Positions 1 through 12,880 of a DNA stretch of 64,000 bases are shown here, one piece after another. The first letter of the stretch is position 1, and each line of letters starts with the position of its first letter. The notes below the pieces were generated by a model. The model did not search any database, was not told the origin of the DNA, and was given only the letters and a program-made list of their open reading frames with translations. Source of the DNA: Polytrichum commune. Taxonomy: Eukaryota; Streptophyta; Polytrichopsida; Polytrichales; Polytrichaceae. The position numbers and the translations under genes were made by a program. Where the stretch lies: contig OX485803.1 in assembly GCA_950295325.1 (NCBI GenBank), forward strand, positions 17,980,001-18,044,000. Reading direction: 5' to 3'.

Positions 1-1248
1 GAACATAGGCTAAATGAATGTGTTGGGGCTTGCCACCAGAATGTGTCTTTTAAAAGCAATTGACTAGTCATGAAATGCAACTAGGTTTTCCGAAGAGAAG
101 GGATAATCATGCAAGCGTACCTCTCATTCCTCCAACATATAATATCCTTAAATCATCATGCATTCCAAAGGTTATTTTTGAAAGTTGGTTGGACATCGGA
201 ATTGGCTTCAAATATCCTAAATAGTTTACTTGAGGTCATGCGAGATGAATCGGCAACATACCTATATGGTAATGAGGTTTTTAAGTGTCATTTTTAGAGT
301 GTTTATTTCTTGCCAATTTTAAAATCGTTGGAAGTGTCAAATTATTGCAAAATAACATCATAAATTAATGAACATGAGTTGGATTGAAGCAACTAATTAA
401 AGTCCAGCACAGATGAAGCTTGCATGAGTCCACGGTATCATTGAAAATACCAACACTATTCGTTATTTTCTACCGGCGTGAGTTTCTTCCTATTTCTAAG
501 TGTCCTCCCATCAAGGTTGGATAGTGGAGGCCCATGCCATATGCTAAATATACAATGTACACACAATCATGCTGTTGAATAATGTTATGCATCACACGAG
601 TCATCGCCAAAAGGGATTTAACAATATGCAGCATCAAGTACAAAGTAGTACCAGTTTGGCCATTCATAGTAGCGGTGTAAGAAGTGATCCACAAAAGGGG
701 GACAACGCCGTCATTCATAATGATGCTCACCAACAATAAGGTCGATGTTGTGATGATTCTCACCTAGCAATACAACATCAATAGACCCCTCTAGTGAAGA
801 GTAAACGGCTCTTTCCTTAAGACGGCTCTTTCTGCAAATATGTGTAGGTTGTATATGAAGGATTGTTTCTTGAAACACTTTTGGTAGACTCTATAGAGTT
901 GCTAATCTATGCATTTTTTTCGGAAAAAATCCAACCTATTTAACCTGCCTGAAATAGGTTTATTTAAAGTGTTGTTATAAGGCCCATCCATACCTTAAGC
1001 ACAATTTTTTTTGTTGGGATCATTGACCCATTTCCAACATCCTTTTTTTGGGTCAAAAGGTTAAAATTTTATTTTGGACAACTACATACTTTGCAATGAA
1101 CACTATTGAAGGCTATCCATTTCAACATTAAGTAGCTCAAAATTGGAAGAAAAAAAAACCCGACAACACTTGAAGTGTAATCTCAATTTAACTACACGCT
1201 TTAATTGTGACCTGACACTTTTAACTTTAACACTTATAACAATTCTCA
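1..1248. other. Intergenic, AT-rich, nothing recognised
   Basis: Only short open frames in either strand, none with recognisable domains. No tRNA, simple repeat or terminal inverted repeat was noticed. Confidence 0.5.
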
Positions 1249-1770
1249 TTGGAGTTGGAATTGGAGATCTCAATTCATTATAAGTTTTATTGGTTGCACG
1301 TGTGGGATTTGCTCTGGTCAAGTAAAGAAATTGCATTCATGTGGTCCATTTCACACAAAGCGGTGGCAGTTAACGAACGGAGGGTCTGCATTGTGTCGGC
1401 ATCTCTCTCCAAGCAATGTGTCTTTTGCCTGCCTAACACAAGTGAATCAGTCAAACACCAAATTTGGGATTGTATTCAAGCTAGAAGGGCATGGAGATGG
1501 GCCACCTTCATCATGCACGAACTTAGTGGGGTTAGAACTGGCAAGTATGATAGTTTTAACTTGAAGCAAATCATTGTTGGGGATAGGATTTCTAAGAAGT
1601 ACGGTAAAAAGATCAAAATTTGGCACCTCCCTAGGGGCACATCACGCTTTGGAACATTTGGATTGAACGCAATGACAAAGTGTTCAACCACGAACAATGG
1701 CATGAGTATAAGGTTAAGCACCAGATTTGGGATGAGCTCATCATTTACGCCAAGGCAACATAAGAAAGGG
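1249..1770 (+). pseudogene. LINE 3'-end relic with zf-RVT zinc knuckle
   Basis: The plus strand reads through a CVFCLPNTSESVKHQIWDC segment, the Cys-x2-Cys...His...Cys pattern of the zf-RVT domain at the end of plant L1-type polyproteins, followed by QARRAWRW. Near 1640 the meaning moves to another frame, which continues with LWNIWIERNDKVFNHEQWH and a downstream IWDELIIYA. At least one frameshift therefore separates the two parts and the copy is dead. No reverse transcriptase precedes it, so it is a 5'-truncated copy. Family assignment rests on the motif and on the tryptophan-rich WNIWIERN signature known from plant LINE C-termini. Confidence 0.7.
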
Positions 1771-2009
1771 TGATCAATTTTTTTTAAAGATTAGCAGCTT
1801 CTCCGCCACGGCTATGCTCCAAGGGTTTGACAAAACTTGGGACGCTAGGAATGTCCTTTGTAGGAGGAACAATTTGCATATTGAGTGGAACTGGAAGCGG
1901 CAATGTAGTCAGGTCGTTTTGCTCTTGGTAGAGGGCCTCTAGGTGGTTTGGGCGGTGTTTTGCGTCTGAGGGGCCCAATCTGTCCCAAAATAAAAATAAA
2001 AATGTTGAT

Positions 2010-2230
2010 TCTTTTCAACCAATGCCCAATAAGTTTTTTGGCATAGTCGGTCAAGATCCTAGTGGATTTTAAATCCAACCGGTTACATGTTGACATCTTC
2101 CGGTTTTGTTTTTTTCATGTGTGGTATATTCTATAGATTCCTTTGAAATGATCGGTAATGCTCCTCAAGTCTTGAACTTCGATTGGTTATTTCTCAGACT
2201 CAACTGGTTCATCTGCAACTAACCACCGGT
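2010..2230 (+). repeat. Dispersed repeat family A, copy 1
   Basis: Shares blocks such as CCGGTTACATGTTGACATC and TTCTATAGATTCCT with 36700-36890. In reverse complement it matches 25190-25420 and, more weakly, 6450-6570. Four copies in 64 kb mark an interspersed element. Class not determined. Confidence 0.6.
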
Positions 2231-2331
2231 TCTCCACGAGCTCCGTTTTCAACAAAAGTGGGACCGATGTTGAAACCAAGCACTATGAGACCATGCATGT
2301 GTCAAGGTTGGCCCACCAAACTCCGTTTTGA

Positions 2332-2342
2332 CCCCCCCCCCC
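2332..2342. repeat. Poly-C run followed by (CA)n
   Basis: Eleven C residues precede a short (CA) tract at about 2344-2359. It is one of eight long G/C homopolymers in this AT-rich window. Confidence 0.8.
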
Positions 2343-2464
2343 AACACACACACACACACCAAAATGAAAACCCCCAAAAAAATCTTAGAAACCTTCTTTT
2401 TGTAAGGCATTAGAGCCATATGGTCATGACCATATATCTTAAGGATCACTTCACACACAAGCCA

Positions 2465-2745
2465 AGGTCCATGACCATGTAATTATGAGGACCCTTGATC
2501 CTGACATGGTATGTCGGAATTTGCATTAGGCCTACCTCTTGGAGGAGGGCTTGATGCAAATTCTGACATACCATGAAACATTATCCATAGTTTGTCATGC
2601 AGACTTTTCATCCATGACAATTTCCAAAGACCCTTGGACCTTCACCTACTTGACGTGAAGTAAACTTGGACGGTCTCGGCCTTCTTTGACCATGGAGAGA
2701 TTTGAGAATCCATGGTCACGGGCCTTCAGTCTCATGTGTGTTTAA
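2465..2745. repeat. Dispersed repeat family B with internal hairpin
   Basis: This is the reverse complement of 38785-39045 with many substitutions (shared: GAAGGCCC...GACCATGG, GATGAAAAGTCT, gaatttgc...). Inside it, 2503-2573 forms a hairpin whose arms read ATGGTATGTCGGAATTTGCAT and its near-perfect complement. Confidence 0.6.
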
Positions 2746-2781
2746 GTGGCTCCAGAAAAGGTACCTATAACTAAACCCCTA

Positions 2782-3134
2782 ACATTACCCAACCCAATAC
2801 TCTTAACTCCGGCGAGGAGTTCGATGTGGCTCCGATGCGGCTCCGGGGAGGTTCGGATGCCAGCTCCGGTGGGTCCATTTTTTTGGCCCTCCCCGTTTTG
2901 GCCCCCTGATGACTTTTTTTGGTTTTTTTTTGGCTAAATTTGGGTTCTCCGGCACCAAATTACTCTAGGAGGCCCCTTATGAGATCAAGTAAGGCCCCAC
3001 CCAATCAAAAAAATAGGGGGCAATTTTTGCCCCAACCCACCGGAGCTGGCATCCGAACCTCCCCAGAGCCGCATCGGAGCCGCATCGAACTCCGCGCCGG
3101 AGTTAAGAGTATTGGGTTGGGTAATGTTATCCGA
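2782..3134. mobile_element. Foldback element with GC-rich inverted arms
   Basis: The left arm starts TAACATTACCCAACCCAATA at 2782. The right arm ends with its complement near 3134. The arms are about 110 bp each and nearly identical through the GC-rich block around CTCCGGGGAGGTTCGG. The loop of about 130 bp contains poly-T runs. No coding potential. Target duplications are not clear. A non-autonomous foldback or MITE is the simplest reading. Confidence 0.7.
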
Positions 3135-4019
3135 GAGAGAGAGGGAGAGTTTGTTTTTATTATTACTACAACTGTTGAAGATTTTGTGACATTCCGTTTT
3201 GAATACTTCCTCCTCACTACATTAGATGAAGTTTGACTTTGTTGCGGCACCAACTAAAATAGAGGTGCCTATTCCGAACCAAGACCCCATCGGCAATCAA
3301 TAGGGTACCCTAATTTCGATAAGGCTATGACTAAATTTTGATCAAGTTGGAACCAATAGTGTCATCATTACACATGTTCTGATTTTGAGTGCTAAAGTGA
3401 GGAGGAACAAGTGGTCATATCAAACTCTAGATATTGGCAATATGTTTGGGCCAAGTTCTGGCTTCAAAAAATCATAATAAGTTCAAATTAAGGAATGAGA
3501 TTACCAAAAAAATTGTAGTCATCTTAACTTCTATCTTCCTACACACGAAAAAATTGCACTACCTAATACTTCTCCAAATCTAGCTCGTGATCTCTTAAGT
3601 GATCGGGTTATAAGCACCTCTACTCTAGAATGAAGTCATCATTTTTTAAAAGAATCGCATCATGTTAATTTCCAAGCTACAATCCTTGTCAATATTCTTC
3701 TCTTAGCTGGGATAAATGTAAAATGGTGCTTAGCCTTGTGTTTAGGTCGAGGCATCCATTGTCGACTAGGTCCATTTAACCACTCACTAGGGTACATGTA
3801 ATGTTGACATGGATGAGATTTGTTGTTGGTCTATATTTTTTACGCCAGTGGAGTTAAGGTTTAGGCTTATGTAGTGGTTGCTTGTGATTGATTACCCTCA
3901 TAAGAGTTTTGACAATTGTTGTCGTCAAAAATTAGCATTCAATAAAGCGGTTATGGGTAAACTTATAAATTGATTGTGTGTTCCAAGGAAGTTTACCACT
4001 TCAAAAATTACATATTTCC
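3135..4019. other. Intergenic, nothing recognised
   Basis: Short open frames only. It may contain decayed upstream parts of the LINE relic that follows, but no motif could be read. Confidence 0.4.
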
Positions 4020-5330
4020 ATATTCGTGGTTTTGAAGTTCGCTGTGAAGGATTTCATTTGGGAAGTAAATCTATTTTGGATCACATCCTTACATTACGTA
4101 CTTGAATTGAACAAGAAGTATTTGCGGGTTGATATCTCTATTCATTTAAAATTGGTTTAATTTATAATAAAAAATGACACGGTTCCATGTGACAAACTTT
4201 GGGAAGGCCTCCAACGATTAGGCATACCACTTTCATTTACAAGTTGTAAAAGCCATGTATACCATAGTTTGTACCAATTAGTGGTGACACAAATGCTGAA
4301 GTAATGTTTGTTAATGGTGCTAAACCCCTCCCCCCCCCCACACTATTTGCTTTGTACATTGATGAACTTGAAACATATTTGGATAAGATCGACATGGATT
4401 CTCCATGTTCATTCAACACAATAGTTGTCATTCTCCCTATGTTGCTGATGTGTCATGCTTCTTAAATGATGATCATGCTTAAAATTACTTTTAGCAAGTT
4501 ATGTAAGTTTTGTACTTCCTCTTGCCTTGATGTCAATCCATTTAAGACCAAAATCATGATCTTTGGCAGCAACAAAAGGAGTTTAAAGCAAGAGGGATTT
4601 TATCTAGACAAAGATGAGATTGAGATAACACACATATATAAATACATTGGGATTGATTTCTATTCACATGGTTAGTTCAATTCATAAAGTAAAAGGCAAC
4701 ACATTGTAGGTATGAAAGCCTTGATGGCCACGTTAAGGAAAGAAGCAAAGGTTGGAGTCACATGTTGGGAACTCAAATCCCATCTATACAAGGCTTTAGT
4801 GCTTCCAACTTTCATATATGACATTGATTTTGGGGAGGTCACTTCGAAAAACTCTCACTGGAAGGTTTTTGAGAAGGACGTGAAGATACATATGATGTCT
4901 CACATCAAAGTGTGTTCTTTGACAACCTACCATATTATGTTGCCCAAATTTGGAGAAGTTCTCATGGAATTATATTCTCTTAAGCCAAACATAGGTTCTT
5001 AACAACGGCTGCTCACCTACCCTCCTCTTAAGTTAGTCAGTTAGTCAAGTAGCCTCACATTCTTGACACCTTGCCAAACAAGGATTTGACACCTCACACA
5101 AATCGATAACCATGTGGAAGGCATCATGGAGTCCAGGGAACTTATGACAACCTAACACCATCAATAATCACATTTGATGATATCAAGGAGGCTTTTCTTG
5201 GTAAAGAGAATAATTCTTTCCATCCTTCGGGGAAGAAACTGGACGACATTCAACCTTCATGTCAAGGATTTCTAAAATACAAGTGTAAACTTGAAGCTAT
5301 CATTGACATCACCCCAACACATTGGGGGGG
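4020..5330 (+). pseudogene. LINE reverse transcriptase relic
   Basis: Pieces of one non-LTR reverse transcriptase appear in order in different plus frames. SILDHILTLR comes near 4070, then DTVPCDKLWEGLQRLGIP near 4170-4230. LFALYIDELETYLDKI follows near 4340-4395, then a degenerate YVADV box near 4440 where YADDV (the catalytic palm motif) is expected. After that come DVNPFKTKIMIFGSNKRS (4526-4580), YKYIGIDFYSHG (4640-4675) and the thumb-like ELKSHLYKALVLPTFIYD (4770-4820). Several frameshifts and the lost aspartates make it non-functional. A poly-C run at 4330-4339 and a poly-G run at 5324-5334 interrupt or bound it. Confidence 0.8.
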
Positions 5331-5334
5331 GGGG

Positions 5335-6112
5335 TCAGGGGGTTATTTACATATTAGAATAGATTATAAGGCATATATGCTCATTTTAAATGTAATAATA
5401 AATTGTTGTGATTGTTGGCACCATACGGGTAATTATAAATTATTGAATGAATGATTTAATAATACCCTATATTACTTATATGTAAAAAAACAAATTCTCC
5501 CCAAAGTCCTTAAATTCTATGATTAATTACAAGCCTCGCAAGAAGCACATGTACAAAACAAGGAAAACAAACGAACTATATGGTTCATGGTTTATGGGTG
5601 TTGTAGATAGACATGTGTACAAAGATTGGAATCATATAAACAAGGCTCTAGGTATTGTGCAAATTATTTGCAAGATTGGGAAGAACATCATCAGGTGTAG
5701 ATATAATTAATTTGTTAGATTTTTTTTACGCATTTGTCTAGATTCTTTGCAATTGGACAAACAATGTCAAACTAAGTATCTCAACAATTTGATTACTCTT
5801 GATATGTCAGTTGACCTCATACTAGTTAAATGTCCATTTAGTGAAGTCTCTACAATATATACATCAAACGGTTGTTGTATTGGGCTCACAAATTTTTAGT
5901 TTAAATGTGGAGTTTGAGAGTTGGTGTTGTGCTTGTTTATGTACAATTTGCATTGGTGGTAGTTGTTGACCTTTGTATTTGTGGGTGCTCAACAAATCAT
6001 TCACTTTTTATGAGTTGCGGCACTAATTAGTCAAGGACTTGTGAGATCTACATGACTTCTTTAGATGCTTTGACAGGTGTTTTGTAAATTTATGCACATA
6101 CATAGTATATAG

Positions 6113-6143
<31 letters not shown>

Positions 6144-6343
6144 TGGTAGGGCACATGGGAACCTTGTAAATATGATTTTTAGACACATATGGCTAGCCTT
6201 TGAAGCATGACATCAAGGTCTCTAAGTACGCCATATTTTTGATACCCCCTAAATTGTGTTAATTAACACAAATATACTATATGTTTGTCTTCTTTTGTTT
6301 ATCACATGTACATGCAATTGATTGTTGTTATTGATAAACTACT
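5335..6343. other. AT-rich intergenic with (TTA)n microsatellite
   Basis: A perfect ATT/TTA trinucleotide tract lies at about 6117-6141. Otherwise only short open frames are present. Confidence 0.6.
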
Positions 6344-6895
6344 ATGTTGATGTGCATTGGGCTTCAATGGGATTTCAAACCCAATGCCCATAAATTAAAT
6401 CTAGTAGCACCTCAAGCCCATCAATTAAGAGGAATGTATGGAATATGCTTCAAACTATTAAAGGAAACCGAAAGATCACTACGTGTAACTAGTTGGACTT
6501 GGAAACACTCGAATTTTGACAAGCTATGCCCAAAAATCTCCCCATACATTGCTTCAACAAAATCTCTTAGTGCTCTACAAATGGTTGTAACCACAAACAA
6601 ACTTGTAGCAACCAAAGCCAACAATGTTATGAGAAAAGAAAAAAAAAGAAAAAAAGCTCTAAATCAACATCCTAACAAAGTATTCACACTAATATCCAAG
6701 GTTGACCTTAAAGAGGAAACCACAAAAATGAACACCCTTTATATAAATACGTGTAGCTATCTATGTCCAACTCGATTGTTCCAAGCACCTTACAAATTTA
6801 TGACCTACATCTTGCTCCAACACTAATTGACCATCATCACGACATGATTTATGAAGCATAGAGAATGCATCTTATTCTCGGGGGGGGGGGGGGGG
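6344..6895. repeat. Repeat A-related fragment ending in poly-G
   Basis: Segment 6450-6570 resembles the reverse complement of repeat family A (ACTTGGAAACACTCGAATTT...ATGCCCAAAAATCTC, compare 25330-25400). A 160-codon open frame over 6344-6826 has no recognisable domain and low-complexity lysine runs. The stretch ends in 16 consecutive G residues at 6880-6895. Confidence 0.45.
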
Positions 6896-7797
6896 TAGTC
6901 ATTGGTTGGAGTAGCAATATACGTGCGAACAAATGATAGGGTATTTTAAAAACATGGGAGCTAAAAATTATAAATCGACTTAAGAGTAATATAGGGTATC
7001 AAAAATGGCATTGGACATCTTTAAAGTACTATAGGGTATGGAATAATAGGTACTTTGGAATTATAAGTAATGCAAGCCATTTTTCTATTAACCCAAAGTA
7101 GAAATTTACATAATGATAGCATGTGAAAAAAAGAAGAGAATTGAAAGTAATACCCCCCTATAAAATAGTGGTTGTTCGCACCTATATCCTTAACTTTTTA
7201 ACACACTGCCCCCCCCGAGATCTTATTGCTCCTACCAACATCAATACTCAAATTCATGTTAGAGACTAGCATACACCAACAAAGAAACAAAAGTTGCGAT
7301 CCAATATGTAGTAAAAAGAGGTTTGTTTACTGTGCCGACTTCAACCTACCTCTCCTACTTTCCTACACGCTTCCACACGAAACAAACTCTATCAAGACAA
7401 TCAAATCTCTAGCACTACCTTCCAATTCACATTTTTCTCTTTGTATACAATAAACCACTCCTTGAAATGACAATTTTTGTGATTCACAAATTGCAAACCA
7501 CATGAGACAATTCTCAATCTGATCCAAGAACCAAAATTGCATATGGAGTTGAAAGGCTCCACAATTTGTACTAGCTTTGTCGCTATCCTTGCTACTACAA
7601 TATTAGTCAGTTATTCACAAAAACATCCAATGAATTATTCATTGTAAGTTCATTGCATAATCTTCAATTTTATAGTTTTATTGGAAGTGCCAAGAATTGT
7701 AGTCGCAATATAGAACCATGTTTCCTGAAACCGACAACATTTGAGAGATTATTGGGATAAGCGAAGACGATGATGTGCAAGGCCAAGACCTAGCATT
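6896..7797. other. Intergenic, nothing recognised
   Basis: Short open frames only. An eight-base C run lies at 7209-7216. Confidence 0.4.
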
Positions 7798-7874
7798 CAC
7801 TAGTAGAAAACTATGCTAAAAAAAGCCACATCTAATTTCGTTGTGGTTTTTTTGGCCATAATTTTCTACTAGTG
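7798..7874. mobile_element. 77-bp CACTA-type miniature element
   Basis: The sequence begins CACTAGTAGAAAA and ends TTTTCTACTAGTG, the terminal signature of plant CACTA (En/Spm) transposons. ATT flanks it on both sides, the 3-bp target duplication expected for this superfamily. The arms pair along almost their whole length (AAAAAAAGCCACA with TGTGGTTTTTTT), leaving a loop of only a few bases. It cannot encode a protein and would depend on a transposase elsewhere. Confidence 0.85.
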
Positions 7875-7877
7875 ATT

Positions 7878-9153
7878 GGTGAAAATAGATCACTATGGCA
7901 ATAGTGGGAAGACAACAATGGTCATCTTTCAAAACCAGGTTGGTTTCAAAGTGCTTCATGAATGTAATTATACCATCATCTTTGTAACTAACCACATGTT
8001 TGATTTCAAACTGGCCAAGAACTGAGACTTATTTGTTGTCAAAATATCCAACATTGGACCATCATGTGCCACAAAGTTTCATATATTGGATGGGAGCACC
8101 AAGTACAATCGTTTCAAACTACAAATGGATACACATTTTCCAAAGATAAACCAAACTTGGAAATTCTCGGTATTCAAAATCAAGATTTGATTGCAATCTA
8201 GAAATCAAACCCCATTAGCAAGAAAACAAAAAATTGTGTTCTCATTACATCTTGGCTTACCAAAGCTTTGGAGTCCAAGGCTATGGTACCGTTATGGAGG
8301 AAATTGATGATGCTTGGAACTTTATTAGGGCTCCCAACAACAATTTGCTTGTAATTCACAAGTACCGTAGCACCATAATTGGTTCGTGCACCTCGAAATG
8401 GATATTTCTTTATTTTTGAAAAATAAGGTTTTTCAACCAAAAATATAATTTATGAATTTTTGTCAGTCCTATGATTTTTTAAAAAGCCAATTCGTTTTTT
8501 CGGTAAGGTCCATCAATATTGCAAGTAAGTTGTTGTTTTTTTCATTCATTTGTGGCAACTTCTTGGCCTTAAACCTAAGTATCCACCTTAACCTTACTTA
8601 GTGTAGCTCTTGTTTGTCTTTGCATAGTGTAGGTGTTAGGTCTTTTGTATGTATTTGCACTTTGACATGTGTGAGAAGAGTGTTAGAAATGGCACCAAAA
8701 CAACGACAGGTTGATTTTGCTTTTATCCCTATTATCCCTCGTGGAGCTTGTGAACATGGCGCCAAATCATTAACGTGTTAGCATGCAACCTCTTATGGTG
8801 CGTTGACGTGGTTGGAGCTTAGAAGAGTCCAAAATTTCCATTAATTAGTTTTTTTCTAATATAATTTTCACTTATTCGTTTGATTGGGCTCATAAATTTT
8901 GATTTTTTTCGGTTTTTTATTTGGGAATTATTTTTGCACGAATTAGCTATGGTGCTATAGTACAACACCAAAATGCGGTCAACAATGTGTAGCTTGCTCT
9001 AGGTTGAATCTTGCCATAAAAGGGTTGTTGATATTACAAAAATGTATCAACCAAGCATATTATCTGATTTCACTAGTGTTGCACAAGGATAGTCAAAGGA
9101 TTGGAGAGGCTCCGGTGTGTACTTGATGTAGGTCAAAATCAACAAACACTAGG
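7878..9153. other. Intergenic, nothing recognised
   Basis: No coding signature, RNA gene or terminal repeat was found on either strand. Confidence 0.4.
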
Positions 9154-9566
9154 GTGTAAGCATGGTAAAGTGGACCAAAAAAAATGCTCAAATATACTAA
9201 AACCATAATGTTTTTGGTCAAGGGCCTAAAAGTAGTAGCAAAACGTTATTTAAATTGGATTTTTATATGATGACCTCTATAGTACTATTAAATACTCAAA
9301 TGTAGAATATGAAATTGAGATCTTCAATACTTAGCATCAAAAGTGATGCTCAAGAGCAAATGGTTGAGTATGGTTTTTAATGGAGATTTCATGACTTAAC
9401 TATTTTGAAGTTGGATTTTTTTTGATATATTCCTTGAACTCATTATCTACTTGAGGGCATCATCACAAAATTTTGGAGAAAACCATCAATTTTATGTAAT
9501 TTTATCATATTTTAAACAAATTTTAAACAATCTCTTGTTCAATATCACCTACTTGCACACTACTTC
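9154..9566 (+). repeat. Dispersed repeat family C, copy 1
   Basis: About 410 bp matching 48802-49216 in the same orientation with scattered substitutions and small indels. Anchors include AGTAGCAAAACGTT, GAGATCTTCAATA and TTGTTCAATATCACCTACTT. No terminal repeats or coding sequence are visible. Confidence 0.75.
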
Positions 9567-10854
9567 ACTATCTTCTAATATATGTAGACTTTTGTTGGAA
9601 TTTTTTTCTCAACATAAATTACTTGACTTTGTGAATCAATATGTTTTTAAAATGTATATGAAATTTTCTTCACAAAATTCAAAGTTAGTACATAAAATTG
9701 AATCACAAAATTGTCCAGTTCACTGTGCTTGCACCCACTACATTATTTAATTTGTTTGATCTCATATTATTAACACCAAAATCAACATGCTTTCATTGAA
9801 CTCCAACTACCGTGAATTTGCATTCCAAGCTCCGAAGGATTTACTAAGACTAACTACAATAACACATTCATATTTAGTTTAGACATCACTTTAGTTCCCA
9901 TCAAGAAATCTCGAAATATGGTCTTTTGGAACCTAACATGACCCTAGAATTCAATGAGTAACATCATGTCTATGATGGTTATTTTTTACCATCTTTTTAA
10001 AAATTGTAAGCCTTCTACTCCCCACACATCTTCAACTCTCGTTTTATCTCATTAGGGTCCAAGAAGATGGATATAGATCCAATGTCACATAGACAGAGAG
10101 AACCAAAGAAAGTCACGCATAATACTGCATTTTTGACACTATCCGATTGCATAACTCTAAGCCAATATCAAATATTTACATAACAAATCTATATAGGTGA
10201 CTAACTTGAGAAGTGATGAGTGTACTTTATCAACCACATAAAAAAAAGCATAACAAAGGAGAGGAGAAGAGGGGATAGGCAAGTAATGAGTCAAGTGTGA
10301 TTCCCTAACCCTAACCCCGCTCTTTGCAAATATCTTTACTTTCTCATGTCCCAATCCCCTTGAAATCCTAGGAGGTATCTCACAAGTGATTTTATCCATC
10401 CTTGATTTTTCATTTCTAGCCCTTCGCATCCATGGTAATCTATATGTAATCTACATAGATAATTTTATGATATTGTGTTTGGTTATTTATTACATAGAAT
10501 CATGTTGCACACACCTAGAGCACCTTATATTATATATAATTATTTTACAAATTCTGCCAAAGTCGATATATGAGACCCTATATTTTATTGCACGTAATTT
10601 CTACATTTTTGTTTTTTTGCTAGTGCTCCCCTTGAGCCCCAACATAAGTTCATTGTTGCTTACTGCACATCAAATCATAATTTTTCCTTTGAAACTAGAC
10701 ATTTGTAAACTATCCTCATATCTAGGGATAAGAGATTATGCCACTTTTACTCTCATAATGTAGCTCCAAATTAGGCACACTTCGTGTTGGAATAACCCAT
10801 GTTTAACGCCATTAGAGGTAAGTTTCAACGACTATACGAGAATGTAGCATTAAG
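9567..10854. other. Intergenic, nothing recognised
   Basis: AT-rich, with short open frames lacking recognisable domains. Confidence 0.4.
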
Positions 10855-11015
10855 GGAGTTTCAAGTCTTTCTTTCAACTGGACCATCAAGTCAATATTAG
10901 CCTCTATTTCACAGAGGCTACTGCATTATGCCACTTTCAAAAATTAACCAATTTGACACCATCTTCATGTACTTTCAGTCCCATGAGCATTTTGGTTTCC
11001 GGATTTTAAATCACT
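10855..11015 (+). repeat. Dispersed repeat family D, copy 1
   Basis: Resembles 56493-56650 (tcaagtctttcttyCAA..GGACCATCAAGT, GCATTTTGG). Divergent. It may be part of a decayed retroelement that runs on to about 11300. Confidence 0.5.
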
Positions 11016-11766
11016 TTCATTCACTTGACATAGTTTACCATCCCAATCAAGCACAAAGTGGAGGAGCTACCATTTTGTATAAGACCACCCGGATCTTTGG
11101 GGAGGTTTGCTCTTCATGAAAGTTGTGTCTCTCATGAACCAAATTGACATGTTCTTCCTCCTCGTCATCTAGATTTATGGGCCAGGCGATGAAAAGGAGG
11201 TGTTCGATCTTGACCTCACTTGGTGCAATTACGCCGTCAACAATAAGGGAAAATCAAGGTGGACCATATTCTAAATCTCCACACAAAGACATACTTCTTT
11301 TGGCCTTGAGTCCCCTCTTACATGATTGTTATGGTACGCGTAGAGGTTTACATTTATATTCTTGGACCCGAGATCACAATTCCTTATCCTTTTGGTTATC
11401 CATTAAACTTCATAACATTATCCAACTGTTATAAGCCTGGATAACAACTTAAGTATTCAATGACAATGGTTCACTTGAATGTCACTTGTTTTTTCAAACA
11501 AGCATTCATAAGGCATCATTTTAACACTTTACATGACATATTACATGACATATACATGACTATCTTGGTCATTTTAGTCGAATAATATCTTGTTAAGCCC
11601 GCATATTACTCCTTTGGTAAGATGACTTCATGGAAGTGCAACGTCGATTTCATGAAGGTTCCAAGCTAGTTCATGAACCTTCTACATTAGTTCATGGTTC
11701 TTCTAAACCAACTTGAAATGTGGCACACCTCAATTTCATGATAACAATCCTTCACCTCTAACAACT
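11016..11766. other. Intergenic, possible decayed retroelement
   Basis: Short frames such as KGKSRWTIF near 11250 hint at former coding sequence, but no domain can be named. Confidence 0.3.
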
Positions 11767-11774
11767 TCATGAAC

Positions 11775-12872
11775 ACATGTAGATCACTCTAAGGCATTTT
11801 TGTGCACCACGTGCGGCTGGGGTTTTTTTTGTTTTGTTTTAGGGCTATTTACCTCCAAGGGTTGAATTAAAGCCTCCCTATAATTACTTAAATTTCAAAA
11901 ATGGCCCATTTGTTTGCACCCTTCCATTACTTATATTGTCCAAGTCACTGCAAATTTTTGTACTCTATATTCCTTTTAAGTTACAAAAGCTAATCTACTT
12001 CCTAGAGCTTCCAAGAGGCTCACAAGATGGTTTTCGACGTCTTCTTCTATTTCCGGGAAATCGGCCACTTCTTGGAGACTACGATCTGCTACATGAGTCC
12101 CATCATCAAGACGACGCCGTTTAGGGGCCTCTTGGACTTCACATCGCAATGGCAGGACATACACATCACTTACTACATCGTTCAAACCCTCCATCTTTTG
12201 CCGGATTCTACACCTATCTTCATTGTCCCAAAACTAAAATGGCCACTCCAACGCAAATTTCTCCTCCAAACAAACCCTAAGGGAGGCGTATGTTTCCTCC
12301 TCCAATACTTTGACTTTGCTGAAATACTACGGCACAACAAATCCCCCCTCCATGGTCCACATCTTGATTTGGATTGCCATAACTCGAATGTAAACCGCCC
12401 TAGTAGATGCAGATCAATACACCAAACAAGGTGCGCACACACCTCAACCCAAACCCAGCTCTGAAAACGCACCTCCAAAACACAACGGACGAAATCGCGA
12501 AGCAAATTGAAACCCTAGCCATCTGCAAACGGGCGTGGGGAAGACGACCCCAACGACGGCGCGTTCCCTTTTCATCCATTTTTGGACAGACGGAAATCCC
12601 AATTATCGTCCATCCCCGTGAGTCCTAAACCCATTTACATACCATACTAAACATACCTTCTAGGATCCTTATCTTCAGCCCCTATATTAATTTTACAAAA
12701 AAATAATGGCCCACGTTTTATGTCCATCTAACTTACTTATAATGGGATTGTCTACATTTAATGACCCCTTCATTATTTGGAATTCCTTTATAATTTTTAT
12801 TTCAAATGATTTTAATCCTCTCTATATTAAGCCGCACGTCGTTTTTTAAATGCACTAAGTGACCTACCCGTG
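11775..12872. mobile_element. hAT-like non-autonomous element, copy 1
   Basis: The element begins CACATGTAGATCACT and ends in the imperfect complement AGTGACCTACCCGTG. TTCATGAA flanks it on both sides (11767-11774 and 12873-12880), a perfect 8-bp target duplication, the size made by hAT transposases. The outer 230 bp at the left and 230 bp at the right are about 95% identical to the ends of 39235-41329. The GC-richer interior (about 12000-12640) is not shared with that copy. It includes an open segment on the minus strand (RCEVQEAPKRRRLDDG region) and looks like captured host DNA. No transposase is encoded. Confidence 0.75.
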
Positions 12873-12880
12873 TTCATGAA

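Noticed and set aside
11775..12872. MULE (Pack-MULE) classification
   Set aside because: Target duplication is 8 bp rather than 9 and the inverted ends are short, which fits hAT better.
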